DNA from: 2-12-FULL-41-16 sp964473715
Lineage (GTDB): Bacteria > Patescibacteriota > Patescibacteriia > Magasanikbacterales > UBA922
DNA length: 19,582 nucleotides
Direction: 5' to 3'
Assembly: GCA_964473715.1 (NCBI GenBank)
Contig: CAYYQC010000017.1
Coordinates: 1-19,582, forward strand
The position numbers and the translations under genes are program-made. Position 1 is the stretch's first letter; each line of letters starts with the position of its first letter. The notes beneath the pieces are model-generated. The model had not been told where the DNA came from and made no database searches. It worked only from the letters and a program-made list of their open reading frames with translations. Shown here piece by piece: positions 1 to 6,523 of this stretch.

Positions 1-839
1 TTACGGAAGGTTACGAGCCCACGTTCACTATATTGTTCAATATGTAAACGTGCATGTTCCAATAAAACTGCCACGCGTTCTGCCATAGAAATATCAGCCA
101 CACTTTTTCCCTCATTCGCCAGTTTAAAAAACCACGGATTTCCCAATGCACCACGCGCAATCAAAACTCCGTCGGCGCCAGTAATTTCTAACGCTTCTTT
201 TACTTGATACGGTTCATGAATATCACCGTTAGCTAGTAATGGCACGCGCGCAATTTTCTTAGCTTCGGCAATCCGGGCCCAATCACTTTTACCCGCGTAA
301 CCCTGCGCTTTAGTGCGACCATGCACGGTAATCAAGGCTGCACCCGCGTCTTCAATCACGGGAATAAAGGTTTTAAAATCATCAGGATCACTCCAACCCA
401 ACCGGATTTTTACTGAGAGTGGCGTGTCCCCAATCGCTTGTTTCATTTCTTTAATAATGGCGGCGGCGCGATCTGGTTCTTTCATCAGCGCACAACCATT
501 AAAATTACTAGTAATTTTATACACCGGGCAACCCATGTTAATATCAATCCCTTCGGGGCCAGCATGTTCCATAATAATCGCGGCTGAACGCGCCATCGTG
601 AGCGGGTCAGAACCAAAAATCTGCTGCACAATTGGTCGTTCCGCTTCCACAAAATCGGTCATGCCCAAAGTTTTTACATTGTCCCGAACAACAGCTTCAC
701 TCGAAACCATTTCGCGATAAACAACATCAGCCCCACCAATTCTGCGCACCACCTGACAAAAAGCCGAGTCAGTCATGTCAGCCATGGGACTCAGTGCGAG
801 AATCGGTTTTTTCTTAGCCAAAATATCTTCAATCCACAT
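1..839 (-). CDS. dus: tRNA-dihydrouridine synthase (Dus), 3' end cut by window
   Basis: Flavoenzyme that reduces uridine to dihydrouridine in tRNA using FMN and NADPH in the cytosol. The 279 visible residues form the TIM-barrel core. They begin with a short lead into SPMADMTD, the Dus SPM(A)xxTD signature (residues 17-24). NMGCP follows at 101-105 with the catalytic Cys104, then KIRLGW at 144-149, the FMN-binding HGRT at 173-176, and LANGDI / IARGALGNPWFF near 202-238. No stop is reached before the window edge. Family members run about 310-340 residues, so the helical C-terminal domain lies outside. The start at 839 fits a promoter box 9 nt upstream. It is divergent from the CofE-like gene. 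The fold assignment is firm. The subfamily (DusB/NifR3-like) is inferred from the NMGCP pattern. Confidence 0.93.
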   Translation of the reverse strand, partial: MWIEDILAKKKPILALSPMADMTDSAFCQVVRRIGGADVVYREMVSSEAVVRDNVKTLGMTDFVEAERPIVQQIFGSDPLTMARSAAIIMEHAGPEGIDINMGCPVYKITSNFNGCALMKEPDRAAAIIKEMKQAIGDTPLSVKIRLGWSDPDDFKTFIPVIEDAGAALITVHGRTKAQGYAGKSDWARIAEAKKIARVPLLANGDIHEPYQVKEALEITGADGVLIARGALGNPWFFKLANEGKSVADISMAERVAVLLEHARLHIEQYSERGLVTFR

Positions 840-848
840 AGTGGCCAC

Positions 849-877
849 AGTGTAGCGTATTTTAGGGGGAAAATCAA
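849..877 (-). promoter_or_regulatory. Promoter of dus, predicting a leaderless mRNA
   Basis: On the minus strand TTGATT (877-872) is followed after exactly 17 nt by TACACT (854-849). The dus ATG lies 9 nt downstream of the -10 box. Transcription should therefore begin at or within a couple of bases of the start codon. No Shine-Dalgarno sequence is present. Confidence 0.6.
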
Positions 878-890
878 CCCCGGTTTTGTT

Positions 891-925
891 TTGACTTTTT
901 CTCTAAAATAGATCAATATATTGAT
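891..925 (+). promoter_or_regulatory. Possible promoter and palindrome before the CofE-like gene
   Basis: TTGACT (891-896) and TATATT (917-922) lie upstream of the ATG at 929, but their 20-nt spacing is long. The -10-like box sits inside a perfect 14-bp palindrome at 912-925 (ATCAATATATTGAT), which could be an operator or chance in AT-rich DNA. No Shine-Dalgarno sequence precedes the start, so a leaderless mRNA is again possible. Confidence 0.35.
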
Positions 926-928
926 TAT

Positions 929-1624
929 ATGCAGGTAAAAGCCCTAAAAACCCGTTTATTCCTAGAAAACGAAAATCTCGTAGATTTTATTATTGAACAT
1001 GTTCCAGCTTTAAAGGACGGATCAATTTTAGTAATTACGTCCAAAATTGTAGCGCTGGCAGAGGGCCGAACCGTGCCAACCAACGACCGTGCAACCAAAG
1101 AACAATACATTAAATCTGAAAGCGAATTTGCACTGGAAACTAAATATACTTGGCTCACTATTAAAGACGGCGCGGTAATGGCCGCCGCTGGAATTGATGC
1201 GTCCAATGCAAACGGAAAATTAATTTTATTACCAAAAAATAGTTTTGTTTCAGCCGCAGAAATTCGCGCAAAATTATTAGCACATTATAAAATAAAAAAT
1301 CTAGCAGTAATGATTACTGATAGTCGCACTTCCCCACTGCGTCGCGGCGTCACTGGTATGGCCACAGGCTATGCAGGTTTTATTGGAATCAAAACGTATT
1401 TAGATAAAACCGATATTTTTGAACGACCATTTGAATATACTAACGTAAATGTTCCCGACAGTTTAGCCGCTGCCGCTGTGTATGAAATGGGCGAAGGTAA
1501 TGAAATGCAACCGCTCGCGATTATTACGGAAACAAAAATTGAATTTGCGGAAAATACTGATGCAAATGAAATTAAAATAAGTTTGGAAGATGACATGTAC
1601 GCACCACTTTTTAAGGCTTTATAA
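929..1624 (+). CDS. CofE-like (F420-0:L-glutamate ligase family) protein
   Basis: A 231-residue protein of the CofE/FbiB fold. In methanogens and actinobacteria this family adds glutamate to the lactyl side chain of coenzyme F420-0 using GTP. Visible family blocks are VITSKIVALAEGRTV (35-49), the AGIDxSN signature at 87-93, and ITDSRTSPLRRGVTG at 129-143, which corresponds to the ITDTxGRPxRxG block of CofE but is altered. Length is close to stand-alone CofE (about 250). No other F420 gene is in the window, and CPR genomes are not known as F420 makers. The real substrate may therefore be a different molecule that accepts glutamate. A terminator follows, so this looks like a single-gene transcript. 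The fold call is good and the reaction is uncertain. Confidence 0.8.
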   Translation: MQVKALKTRLFLENENLVDFIIEHVPALKDGSILVITSKIVALAEGRTVPTNDRATKEQYIKSESEFALETKYTWLTIKDGAVMAAAGIDASNANGKLILLPKNSFVSAAEIRAKLLAHYKIKNLAVMITDSRTSPLRRGVTGMATGYAGFIGIKTYLDKTDIFERPFEYTNVNVPDSLAAAAVYEMGEGNEMQPLAIITETKIEFAENTDANEIKISLEDDMYAPLFKAL

Positions 1625-1651
1625 GCTTTCCACAGGTTGTACACATATGCC

Positions 1652-1682
1652 AATAACCCTGCATTGACAGGGTTATTTTTTT
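1652..1682 (+). terminator. Intrinsic terminator after the CofE-like gene
   Basis: A 10-bp stem pairs 1652-1661 (AATAACCCTG) with 1668-1677 (CAGGGTTATT) around loop CATTGA and is followed by a T run. The loop and 3' arm also contain the -35 box TTGACA of the next promoter. Confidence 0.9.
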
Positions 1683-1692
1683 ACTCTAAGAT
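1664..1692 (+). promoter_or_regulatory. Promoter of the cobalamin riboswitch transcript
   Basis: A perfect -35 TTGACA (1664-1669) is separated by 17 nt from TAAGAT (1687-1692), 4 of 6 matches to TATAAT. The predicted transcript start near 1699 coincides with the 5' edge of the riboswitch. The -35 box overlaps the terminator of the upstream gene. Confidence 0.7.
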
Positions 1693-1696
1693 AGCC

Positions 1697-1822
1697 TTAC
1701 AACTTAACCTTTTTGACGCTGGAAGCGAGGTTTAATTCCTCCACTGTGCCGCAACGGTAAAGCCCTATTTTTGGGACAAGTCCGGTCTTCGTCAAAGAGT
1801 GTAACCCGAGCAGGAAGCGGTC
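1697..1822 (+). ncRNA. Cobalamin (B12) riboswitch aptamer
   Basis: The region carries the conserved core of the cobalamin riboswitch class. GGAAGCGAGG (1721-1730) pairs through GAGG with CCTC (1738-1742) around TTTAATT. It continues into CACTGTGCCGCAACGGTAA (1742-1760), nearly identical to the family's CTGTCCCGCAACGGTAA core. Next come a CCC/GGG hairpin (1763-1775) and AAGTCCGG (1778-1785), the equivalent of the AAGTCxGG box. An outer helix pairs 1712-1718 (TTTGACG) with 1790-1796 (CGTCAAA). A further stem pairs TTACaACT (1697-1704) with AGTGTAA (1798-1804), leaving one bulged base. The genes behind it encode proteins with transcobalamin-type domains, which independently supports B12 as ligand. 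Whether it prefers adenosyl- or methyl/aqua-cobalamin cannot be read from the sequence. Confidence 0.87.
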
Positions 1823-1836
1823 TTTTTTGACCTTTT

Positions 1837-1864
1837 AATTTCTCTGCCGGAGAAATTTTTTTAT
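1837..1864 (+). terminator. Riboswitch expression platform: intrinsic terminator
   Basis: An 8-bp stem pairs AATTTCTC (1837-1844) with GAGAAATT (1850-1857) around TGCCG. It is followed by a T-rich tract running nearly to the ATG at 1868. Lying between aptamer and start codon, it implies control by premature transcription termination, presumably when B12 is bound. A small hairpin GGTC/GACC with a T6 loop (1819-1832) lies between aptamer and terminator and may take part in switching. Confidence 0.8.
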
Positions 1865-1867
1865 TAT

Positions 1868-2503
1868 ATGAGGATTTTACAGCTTCTCAAAAAACATTAT
1901 CTAGCTACAATTTTATTGATTATAAGCATTGGCGTACTGATATACGCTGGCGCCGATTTACTCAAAAATAATGAGCCAGAAACTTCGCCGCCACTAACAG
2001 AAACAGACAACGCAATCACACTTGAACCAGCCAATCAAATTGCGCAAGTAGAGAATAGTAAAACACGTGAGCCTCAAGAAAAAATTGCCAATCCAAAAAT
2101 TACGAACGAGACTGTAGTTACGATTGAAACGCCAACGATTACAACAACAAATACAAACTCAAATTCAAATGTACCAATCCCACACAGCACCAGCGCACCA
2201 GTAGATTTGACGCAAGGAACAATAATTATTAGTGGGAAAAGTTATCCCGTTGGATTCATTGCTGGTAGTTCAGTATATGAGGTGATGAAAAACTTACACG
2301 CTGACGGAAAAGTAACTATACGATTCAAAAATTACAGTGGACTCGGACACTTCGTTGATGGTATCGACGGTGTAAACAGCGATACCTTTCGCGCCAAATA
2401 CTGGATTTACTATATCAATGGCGCCAAAGCCCAAATCGGAATCTCAAATTACACCCTTAAACAAAATGACATAATTACCTGGAAATATGAAAGCGCAGAA
2501 TAA
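1868..2503 (+). CDS. Membrane-anchored DUF4430 (transcobalamin beta-domain-like) protein
   Basis: A 211-residue protein predicted to be anchored outside the cytoplasmic membrane. Residues 11-28 form one hydrophobic segment after a basic N-terminus (uncleaved anchor or signal). Residues 34-115 are a Thr/Asn/Pro/Glu-rich spacer. Residues 117-208 match DUF4430, the domain related to the C-terminal beta-domain of human intrinsic factor and transcobalamin. Diagnostic features are GLGHFVDGIDGV (158-169), YWIYYING (178-185) and the closing TWKYE (204-208). It is the first gene behind the cobalamin riboswitch, which supports a role in binding B12 or a related corrinoid at the cell surface; ligand binding itself is inferred. 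No clear Shine-Dalgarno precedes the ATG. The stop overlaps the next gene by 17 nt, suggesting coupled translation. Confidence 0.85.
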   Translation: MRILQLLKKHYLATILLIISIGVLIYAGADLLKNNEPETSPPLTETDNAITLEPANQIAQVENSKTREPQEKIANPKITNETVVTIETPTITTTNTNSNSNVPIPHSTSAPVDLTQGTIIISGKSYPVGFIAGSSVYEVMKNLHADGKVTIRFKNYSGLGHFVDGIDGVNSDTFRAKYWIYYINGAKAQIGISNYTLKQNDIITWKYESAE

Positions 2504-5500
2504 AATTTTCAACTTCTCAATCGCCGCGATATTAGTAACTACGCTTTTTTTACCTCATTTTGTTTTTGCCGAAGACGTGATTGAGCCCACTCCTGTAGTA
2601 ATTGCACCGGAAGCTCCAGTCCCAGAACCAATGCCCGAAATTCCAACACCAGAACCCACTACACCAGAAATTCCAACGTCAGAAGTTTTAACTCCCGAAG
2701 TTCCCCTTGAACCCATTATTGAAACACCAGTTGTCGAAGTTCCAGTAGTAGAAATCCCAGTTCAAGAAGATATAGTTATCGAAGTTCCACTAGAACCAGT
2801 TCTTGAACCACTTATTTCAGAACTTTCAACACCTGAAATTCCAGCCCAAGAAAGTAATACAACCACAAGCACAGAGACAATAACCGAAGAAAGAAACCAA
2901 GAACCCGTTGTGGAAACATTGCTGGCACAACCAGAACCAGCCAACTATCTCACTATCAGAATTAATGATTCAATCATTTACACTGGATCATATTTCGCTA
3001 CCCCTGGTGATTTTTACAGTGGAGCCACTACCACTGAAATTATTGATAGCACCGGAGCAACCCACACAATTGATGCCAACAGTGTTTTAGCCATGATTGT
3101 AAATGCTGATCAGGCGAGCACTGCGTTTGAAATTAGTAATTTGCAATACTACGCTTCTTTAAATTCTTTTCTCATTAAATGTATTACGGTCAACACTGTC
3201 GAGTCATGCGACAATTGGCATTATGCGGTAGATGGCTCATACCCAATGGTCGGTGCTGAAAAACATATTCTTACCGATCAAAATAAAGTATATTTATTTT
3301 TTGGTGAACAAACACGATTCTCACTGAACAACAACACAATTCAATTTGATCAACCAGTAATTGTTCACGCTGAGGAATATAATTATGAAAATAATTATTG
3401 GCAACCTCGAAAAAACATAACCGTTGGCGCCACTATTTTTGATCCCGCTAATCCGTGGACTCCCTTAGTAGCTACTTCAACTCTAGTCAATACCGATGGT
3501 ATAGCCACGCTTTTCATGACTGCTACCGGTACTTTTAATATTGGCATTAGTGAAGACTATTACTACCCAACCCAACCAGTCACCATCACCGTTCCACAAG
3601 CTACATTCAATTTAAACATACAAACAATAGACGGTACTTTTTATAAAAGCGACGTCACGATTACAGCGTGTACTGATCCGCAAACTGTCTATTCTTTAAC
3701 CGCTTGGTGTGCGTTACAGCAAGTTGCCGAGGCAAATAATTGGACACTCGACCACACATCAGGTTCAGACATTTTCCTAAATGGAATAAACGAATACCAA
3801 ACCGATTTTAGCACAGGAAAATTTTGGAGCTGGTACTTAGATTTACAATTAGGCGAAACCGCGCTCAACAAATACCGCGTAAATAATGGAGAAAAACTAT
3901 TACTTACCTTTGGAATCAATCCAATTAAATTAGAAGTTAATGATGGTGATCTTTTTATTAGTGGACAAACAAGCGTAAACGCAGACATTGTTGTCTCTGA
4001 ACTAAATTTTTCCACCTGGCCAGCGGTCTGGGTACCGCTCACCAGTAGTACTTTATACATCAACAACGAACCAATTATACTAGCTAGTGGCACCTACAGC
4101 TATACTTTTACTGCCACAACTACTTTGCGAGCCGAAAAATTTGGTTATATTTCTACAGATATCAGAACTGTGGTTCTTCCAACCGCAAACACTGAATCTA
4201 CAGAAACAAATAACAATGATACCAATACTAGCAGCGGCTCCACTGACACCTCTCAAAACACAGTTTCTACCTTTAATGTAAACGCAGCCGGCAATTTCTT
4301 ACAGACCAAACAGAGTTCTGATGGCGCAATTGGTTCTGCTTCACTCTATTCTGACTGGGCAGCTATTGCCATTGGTTCACTAGGAAATTCTTCAGCCAAA
4401 TCTGGATTAGTAAATTATTTAAAAACAGATCCAGCCGCCGGAACCACGGCTACAGATTATGAACGTCGAGCCATGGCTTTACTAGCATTGGGAATTAATC
4501 CCTATTCTGGCACCCCAACCAATTATATTGCCGAAATCATGAAAAAATATGATGGCACACAATTTGGTGATGCCGGTTTAGTAAATGATGATATTTTCGC
4601 GCTCTTTCCATTATTAAAATCTGGATATTCCATCAATGATGTAGAAATTCAAAAAGCTGTAGCCTTTATTTTGTCACGACAAAATGGCGCGGGTGGCTGG
4701 GAAAATCCAGACTTGACCGCGGCTGCAGTCCAAGCACTTTCTCAAGTAAAATCAATTGGCGGTGTAAACGATTCACTTAGTCGCGCCAAAAATTATTTAA
4801 AATTAAATACTAAAACCGATGGCCGAATTGGTGATAATGCTTTTTCCACAGGTTGGGGCTTACAGGCCTTAAGCGCGCTTGGTGAATCAGTAAGTAACTG
4901 GAACGGCTCAAATCCAGGCCCTGTTCAATACCTAGCTTCACAACAACAAATTGATGGTGGTGTAAATATAAGTACAGACACTAGCGATAATCGCATTTGG
5001 GCTACCAGTTATGCATTGCCTGGAGTTCAAGGGAAAACTTGGGATATGATTTTAATTTCAGTACCTAAATTTACCAGTCATAATTCTACAGGAAATAGTA
5101 TAGATGATGACACCTCAGCCTCAACCACTTCTACCACTACGCAGACAGTAACATCTACTCCAGAGATTGCTACTTCCACTACTCAATTTGTAACCACAAC
5201 TCCAGAAATTATTAGCCCAACCACCACACAAACGATTGTGCCTGAAACAATTCCAGAATTAACTTTAGAAACAACTGAGCCCACCATTGAATTAACTGAA
5301 GAATCTATAGTGGACCCTGGTACTCGACTAGCCAATTCTGGCAATAAACCCAAAACCACTGTATCAAACCCTCAACAACCAAACACAGGCGAACAATTGA
5401 GTACCCCTTCTGCTTCTAGAGACACGGCAGAAGCCCAGAAAAAGGCCTTATTTGGGGGTGCAGCGGCTTTGGCTGGTACAGCTGGTGCCTACCTAGCTTG

Positions 5501-5525
5501 GCGCTTTATTCAAGGCCTGGTCTAA
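2487..5525 (+). CDS. Large surface protein: two DUF4430-like domains plus transcobalamin/prenyltransferase-type helical barrel
   Basis: A 1012-residue secreted protein, probably the main B12-capture protein of the unit. Domain order: signal peptide 1-29 (cut near VFA-ED); Pro/Glu/Thr spacer 31-150 with repeated TPEIP-like units; DUF4430-like domain 153-274 with two Cys (232, 241) about where these domains can carry a disulfide; beta-rich domain 276-370; second DUF4430-like domain 373-476 (Cys 395, 408; FWSWYLDLQLG at 446-456); another beta domain 478-566. An alpha/alpha barrel at about 596-858 follows, with repeated QxxDGAIG, QNGAGGWENP and QQIDGGVN motifs of the squalene-cyclase/prenyltransferase and intrinsic-factor superfamily. 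A Thr/Pro spacer (868-985) and a C-terminal membrane helix (986-1004) end the protein. In intrinsic factor the barrel precedes one beta domain; here the order is reversed and the beta domain doubled. GGAAAT precedes the start at 2487. Confidence 0.85.
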   Translation: MKAQNKIFNFSIAAILVTTLFLPHFVFAEDVIEPTPVVIAPEAPVPEPMPEIPTPEPTTPEIPTSEVLTPEVPLEPIIETPVVEVPVVEIPVQEDIVIEVPLEPVLEPLISELSTPEIPAQESNTTTSTETITEERNQEPVVETLLAQPEPANYLTIRINDSIIYTGSYFATPGDFYSGATTTEIIDSTGATHTIDANSVLAMIVNADQASTAFEISNLQYYASLNSFLIKCITVNTVESCDNWHYAVDGSYPMVGAEKHILTDQNKVYLFFGEQTRFSLNNNTIQFDQPVIVHAEEYNYENNYWQPRKNITVGATIFDPANPWTPLVATSTLVNTDGIATLFMTATGTFNIGISEDYYYPTQPVTITVPQATFNLNIQTIDGTFYKSDVTITACTDPQTVYSLTAWCALQQVAEANNWTLDHTSGSDIFLNGINEYQTDFSTGKFWSWYLDLQLGETALNKYRVNNGEKLLLTFGINPIKLEVNDGDLFISGQTSVNADIVVSELNFSTWPAVWVPLTSSTLYINNEPIILASGTYSYTFTATTTLRAEKFGYISTDIRTVVLPTANTESTETNNNDTNTSSGSTDTSQNTVSTFNVNAAGNFLQTKQSSDGAIGSASLYSDWAAIAIGSLGNSSAKSGLVNYLKTDPAAGTTATDYERRAMALLALGINPYSGTPTNYIAEIMKKYDGTQFGDAGLVNDDIFALFPLLKSGYSINDVEIQKAVAFILSRQNGAGGWENPDLTAAAVQALSQVKSIGGVNDSLSRAKNYLKLNTKTDGRIGDNAFSTGWGLQALSALGESVSNWNGSNPGPVQYLASQQQIDGGVNISTDTSDNRIWATSYALPGVQGKTWDMILISVPKFTSHNSTGNSIDDDTSASTTSTTTQTVTSTPEIATSTTQFVTTTPEIISPTTTQTIVPETIPELTLETTEPTIELTEESIVDPGTRLANSGNKPKTTVSNPQQPNTGEQLSTPSASRDTAEAQKKALFGGAAALAGTAGAYLAWRFIQGLV

Positions 5526-5540
5526 GCCCACAAAAGACGG

Positions 5541-5546
5541 TATAAT
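5541..5546 (+). promoter_or_regulatory. Internal promoter (-10 box) before the lipoprotein gene
   Basis: A perfect TATAAT (5541-5546) ends 8 nt before the ATG at 5555, predicting a nearly leaderless mRNA. The -35 region at 17 nt spacing (TGGTCT, 5518-5523) is poor. If used, it would let the lipoprotein and DUF6580 genes be expressed independently of the riboswitch. Confidence 0.5.
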
Positions 5547-5554
5547 TACTTTGT

Positions 5555-5929
5555 ATGAAATACCTTTTTACCCTTGTAATTACTTGTCTTTTTCTCAGCG
5601 GTTGTGGAACCACCTCTACTTTTATCGAAGCTTTTGATGGTAAAAAAGAAGTGGTCATTGAAATCCAAAAATCTGAAGAAAGTAAAACTGAATCAATAAT
5701 CAAAGCCAACGGCCAAAGTTTGCATGACATGATGCTAGAAACTCAGATTCCATTTATCGTAGAAAATCATGGTCAAGACTTAGCCATGGTAAAACTAGAC
5801 GGTGTCATGAGTACAGAAGGCAAAGAATGGCGATTGTATGTAAATGACGAGCCGCGAATAGGTGCAGATATTACAAAAATCAATTTTAATGAATCAACAA
5901 AAATCAGTTGGCGTTATGAAACTAAATAA
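5555..5929 (+). CDS. DUF4430-like lipoprotein
   Basis: A 124-residue lipoprotein. The N-terminus has a hydrophobic stretch ending in the lipobox LSGC, with the lipid-modified Cys at 17. It would sit on the outer face of the cytoplasmic membrane. Residues about 33-122 look like a compact DUF4430 domain: VKLDGVMSTEGKEWRLYVND (79-98) parallels the IDGV...WxxYxNG core, and the end KISWRYE matches the KYE ending of the 211-residue protein upstream. This is the fourth such domain in the unit. It is followed, with a 14-nt overlap, by the DUF6580 membrane protein. A membrane-tethered binding domain next to a transporter-like protein suggests hand-off of ligand, as substrate-binding lipoproteins do; that role is inference. 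It could also bind some other cofactor. Confidence 0.78.
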   Translation: MKYLFTLVITCLFLSGCGTTSTFIEAFDGKKEVVIEIQKSEESKTESIIKANGQSLHDMMLETQIPFIVENHGQDLAMVKLDGVMSTEGKEWRLYVNDEPRIGADITKINFNESTKISWRYETK

Positions 5930-6473
5930 TCTAAAAAAATTTGTTACACCCGAAATTATCTTGGGGACTATTTTAGTAATTCTTGGTGCAACCGCGCGGC
6001 TTCTTCCTCACCCAGCTAATTTTGCTCCACTTGGTGCCATTGCGATTTTTAGTGGTTTATTTTTACCTCGTAAACTCGCGCTTTGGCTTCCAATTGTCGC
6101 ATTATTTGTTAGTGACTTATTTATTGGTTTTTACATGTGGGAAGTGATGGTTACGGTATACACCTCCATGCTTTTGACCACATTTGTAGCCACTAAAATT
6201 GAGCACAAATTTGCGCCAATTACAGGCCTAACGCTGGCTGGTTCAATTTTCTTTTTCGCGACTACCAATGCCGCGGTGTGGGCCTTTGGTACCATGTACT
6301 CACACGATTTAAACGGACTTGGACAAAGCTATCTAATGGCCCTTCCCTTTTTCCGCAACAGTTTAATGGGTGATCTTTTCTTTACTGGAATTCTAGTTGG
6401 TTCTTACTTTGCTGCCAGAGCAGTGATAAAACAATTTGCTAACAAACAAAACGAAGTAAGTGTTCGTTCATAG
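5916..6473 (+). CDS. DUF6580 membrane protein, ECF S-component-like
   Basis: A 185-residue integral membrane protein with about five to six hydrophobic segments. It matches DUF6580, a family related to substrate-binding (S) components of energy-coupling-factor vitamin transporters. Family features are RLLPHPANFAPLGAIAIF (near the first helix), VSDLFIGFYMWE, the FFFATTNAAVWAFG block, and the PFFRNSLMGDLFF block before the last helix. I chose the ATG at 5916, which begins MKLNNLKK and overlaps the lipoprotein stop by 14 nt, instead of the longer reading from 5862, which has a poor, polar N-terminal extension. Its place at the end of a B12-riboswitch unit suggests it carries cobalamin, working with EcfA/EcfT subunits encoded elsewhere. 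Substrate is inferred from context only. Confidence 0.8.
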   Translation: MKLNNLKKFVTPEIILGTILVILGATARLLPHPANFAPLGAIAIFSGLFLPRKLALWLPIVALFVSDLFIGFYMWEVMVTVYTSMLLTTFVATKIEHKFAPITGLTLAGSIFFFATTNAAVWAFGTMYSHDLNGLGQSYLMALPFFRNSLMGDLFFTGILVGSYFAARAVIKQFANKQNEVSVRS

Positions 6474-6496
6474 CTCTAAAAAATCTTAATCACATC

Positions 6497-6521
6497 AAAA
6501 CCGCCTTGAGGGCGGTTTTTT
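6497..6521. terminator. Terminator shared by convergent genes
   Basis: A 9-bp stem pairs AAAACCGCC (6497-6505) with GGCGGTTTT (6511-6519) around TTGAG. It has a T run on the plus strand and a TTTT end on the minus strand, so it can stop both the B12 unit and the convergent DUF8128-like gene, which ends at 6524. Confidence 0.85.
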
Positions 6522-6523
6522 GT

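Noticed and set aside
313..817. Plus-strand open frames opposite dus
   Set aside because: Shadows of the dihydrouridine synthase, whose motifs are clear on the minus strand.
2578..2940. Tandem repeats in the 1012-residue gene considered as a CRISPR-like or noncoding repeat array
   Set aside because: The repetition is at the protein level (Pro/Glu/Thr spacer, TPEIP-like units), is imperfect, and stays in frame. It has no constant repeat-spacer structure.
5862..5915. Upstream start for the DUF6580 gene adding 18 residues
   Set aside because: The added residues are polar and atypical for the family, and would lengthen the overlap with the lipoprotein gene to 68 nt. The ATG at 5916 gives the usual start close to the first helix.
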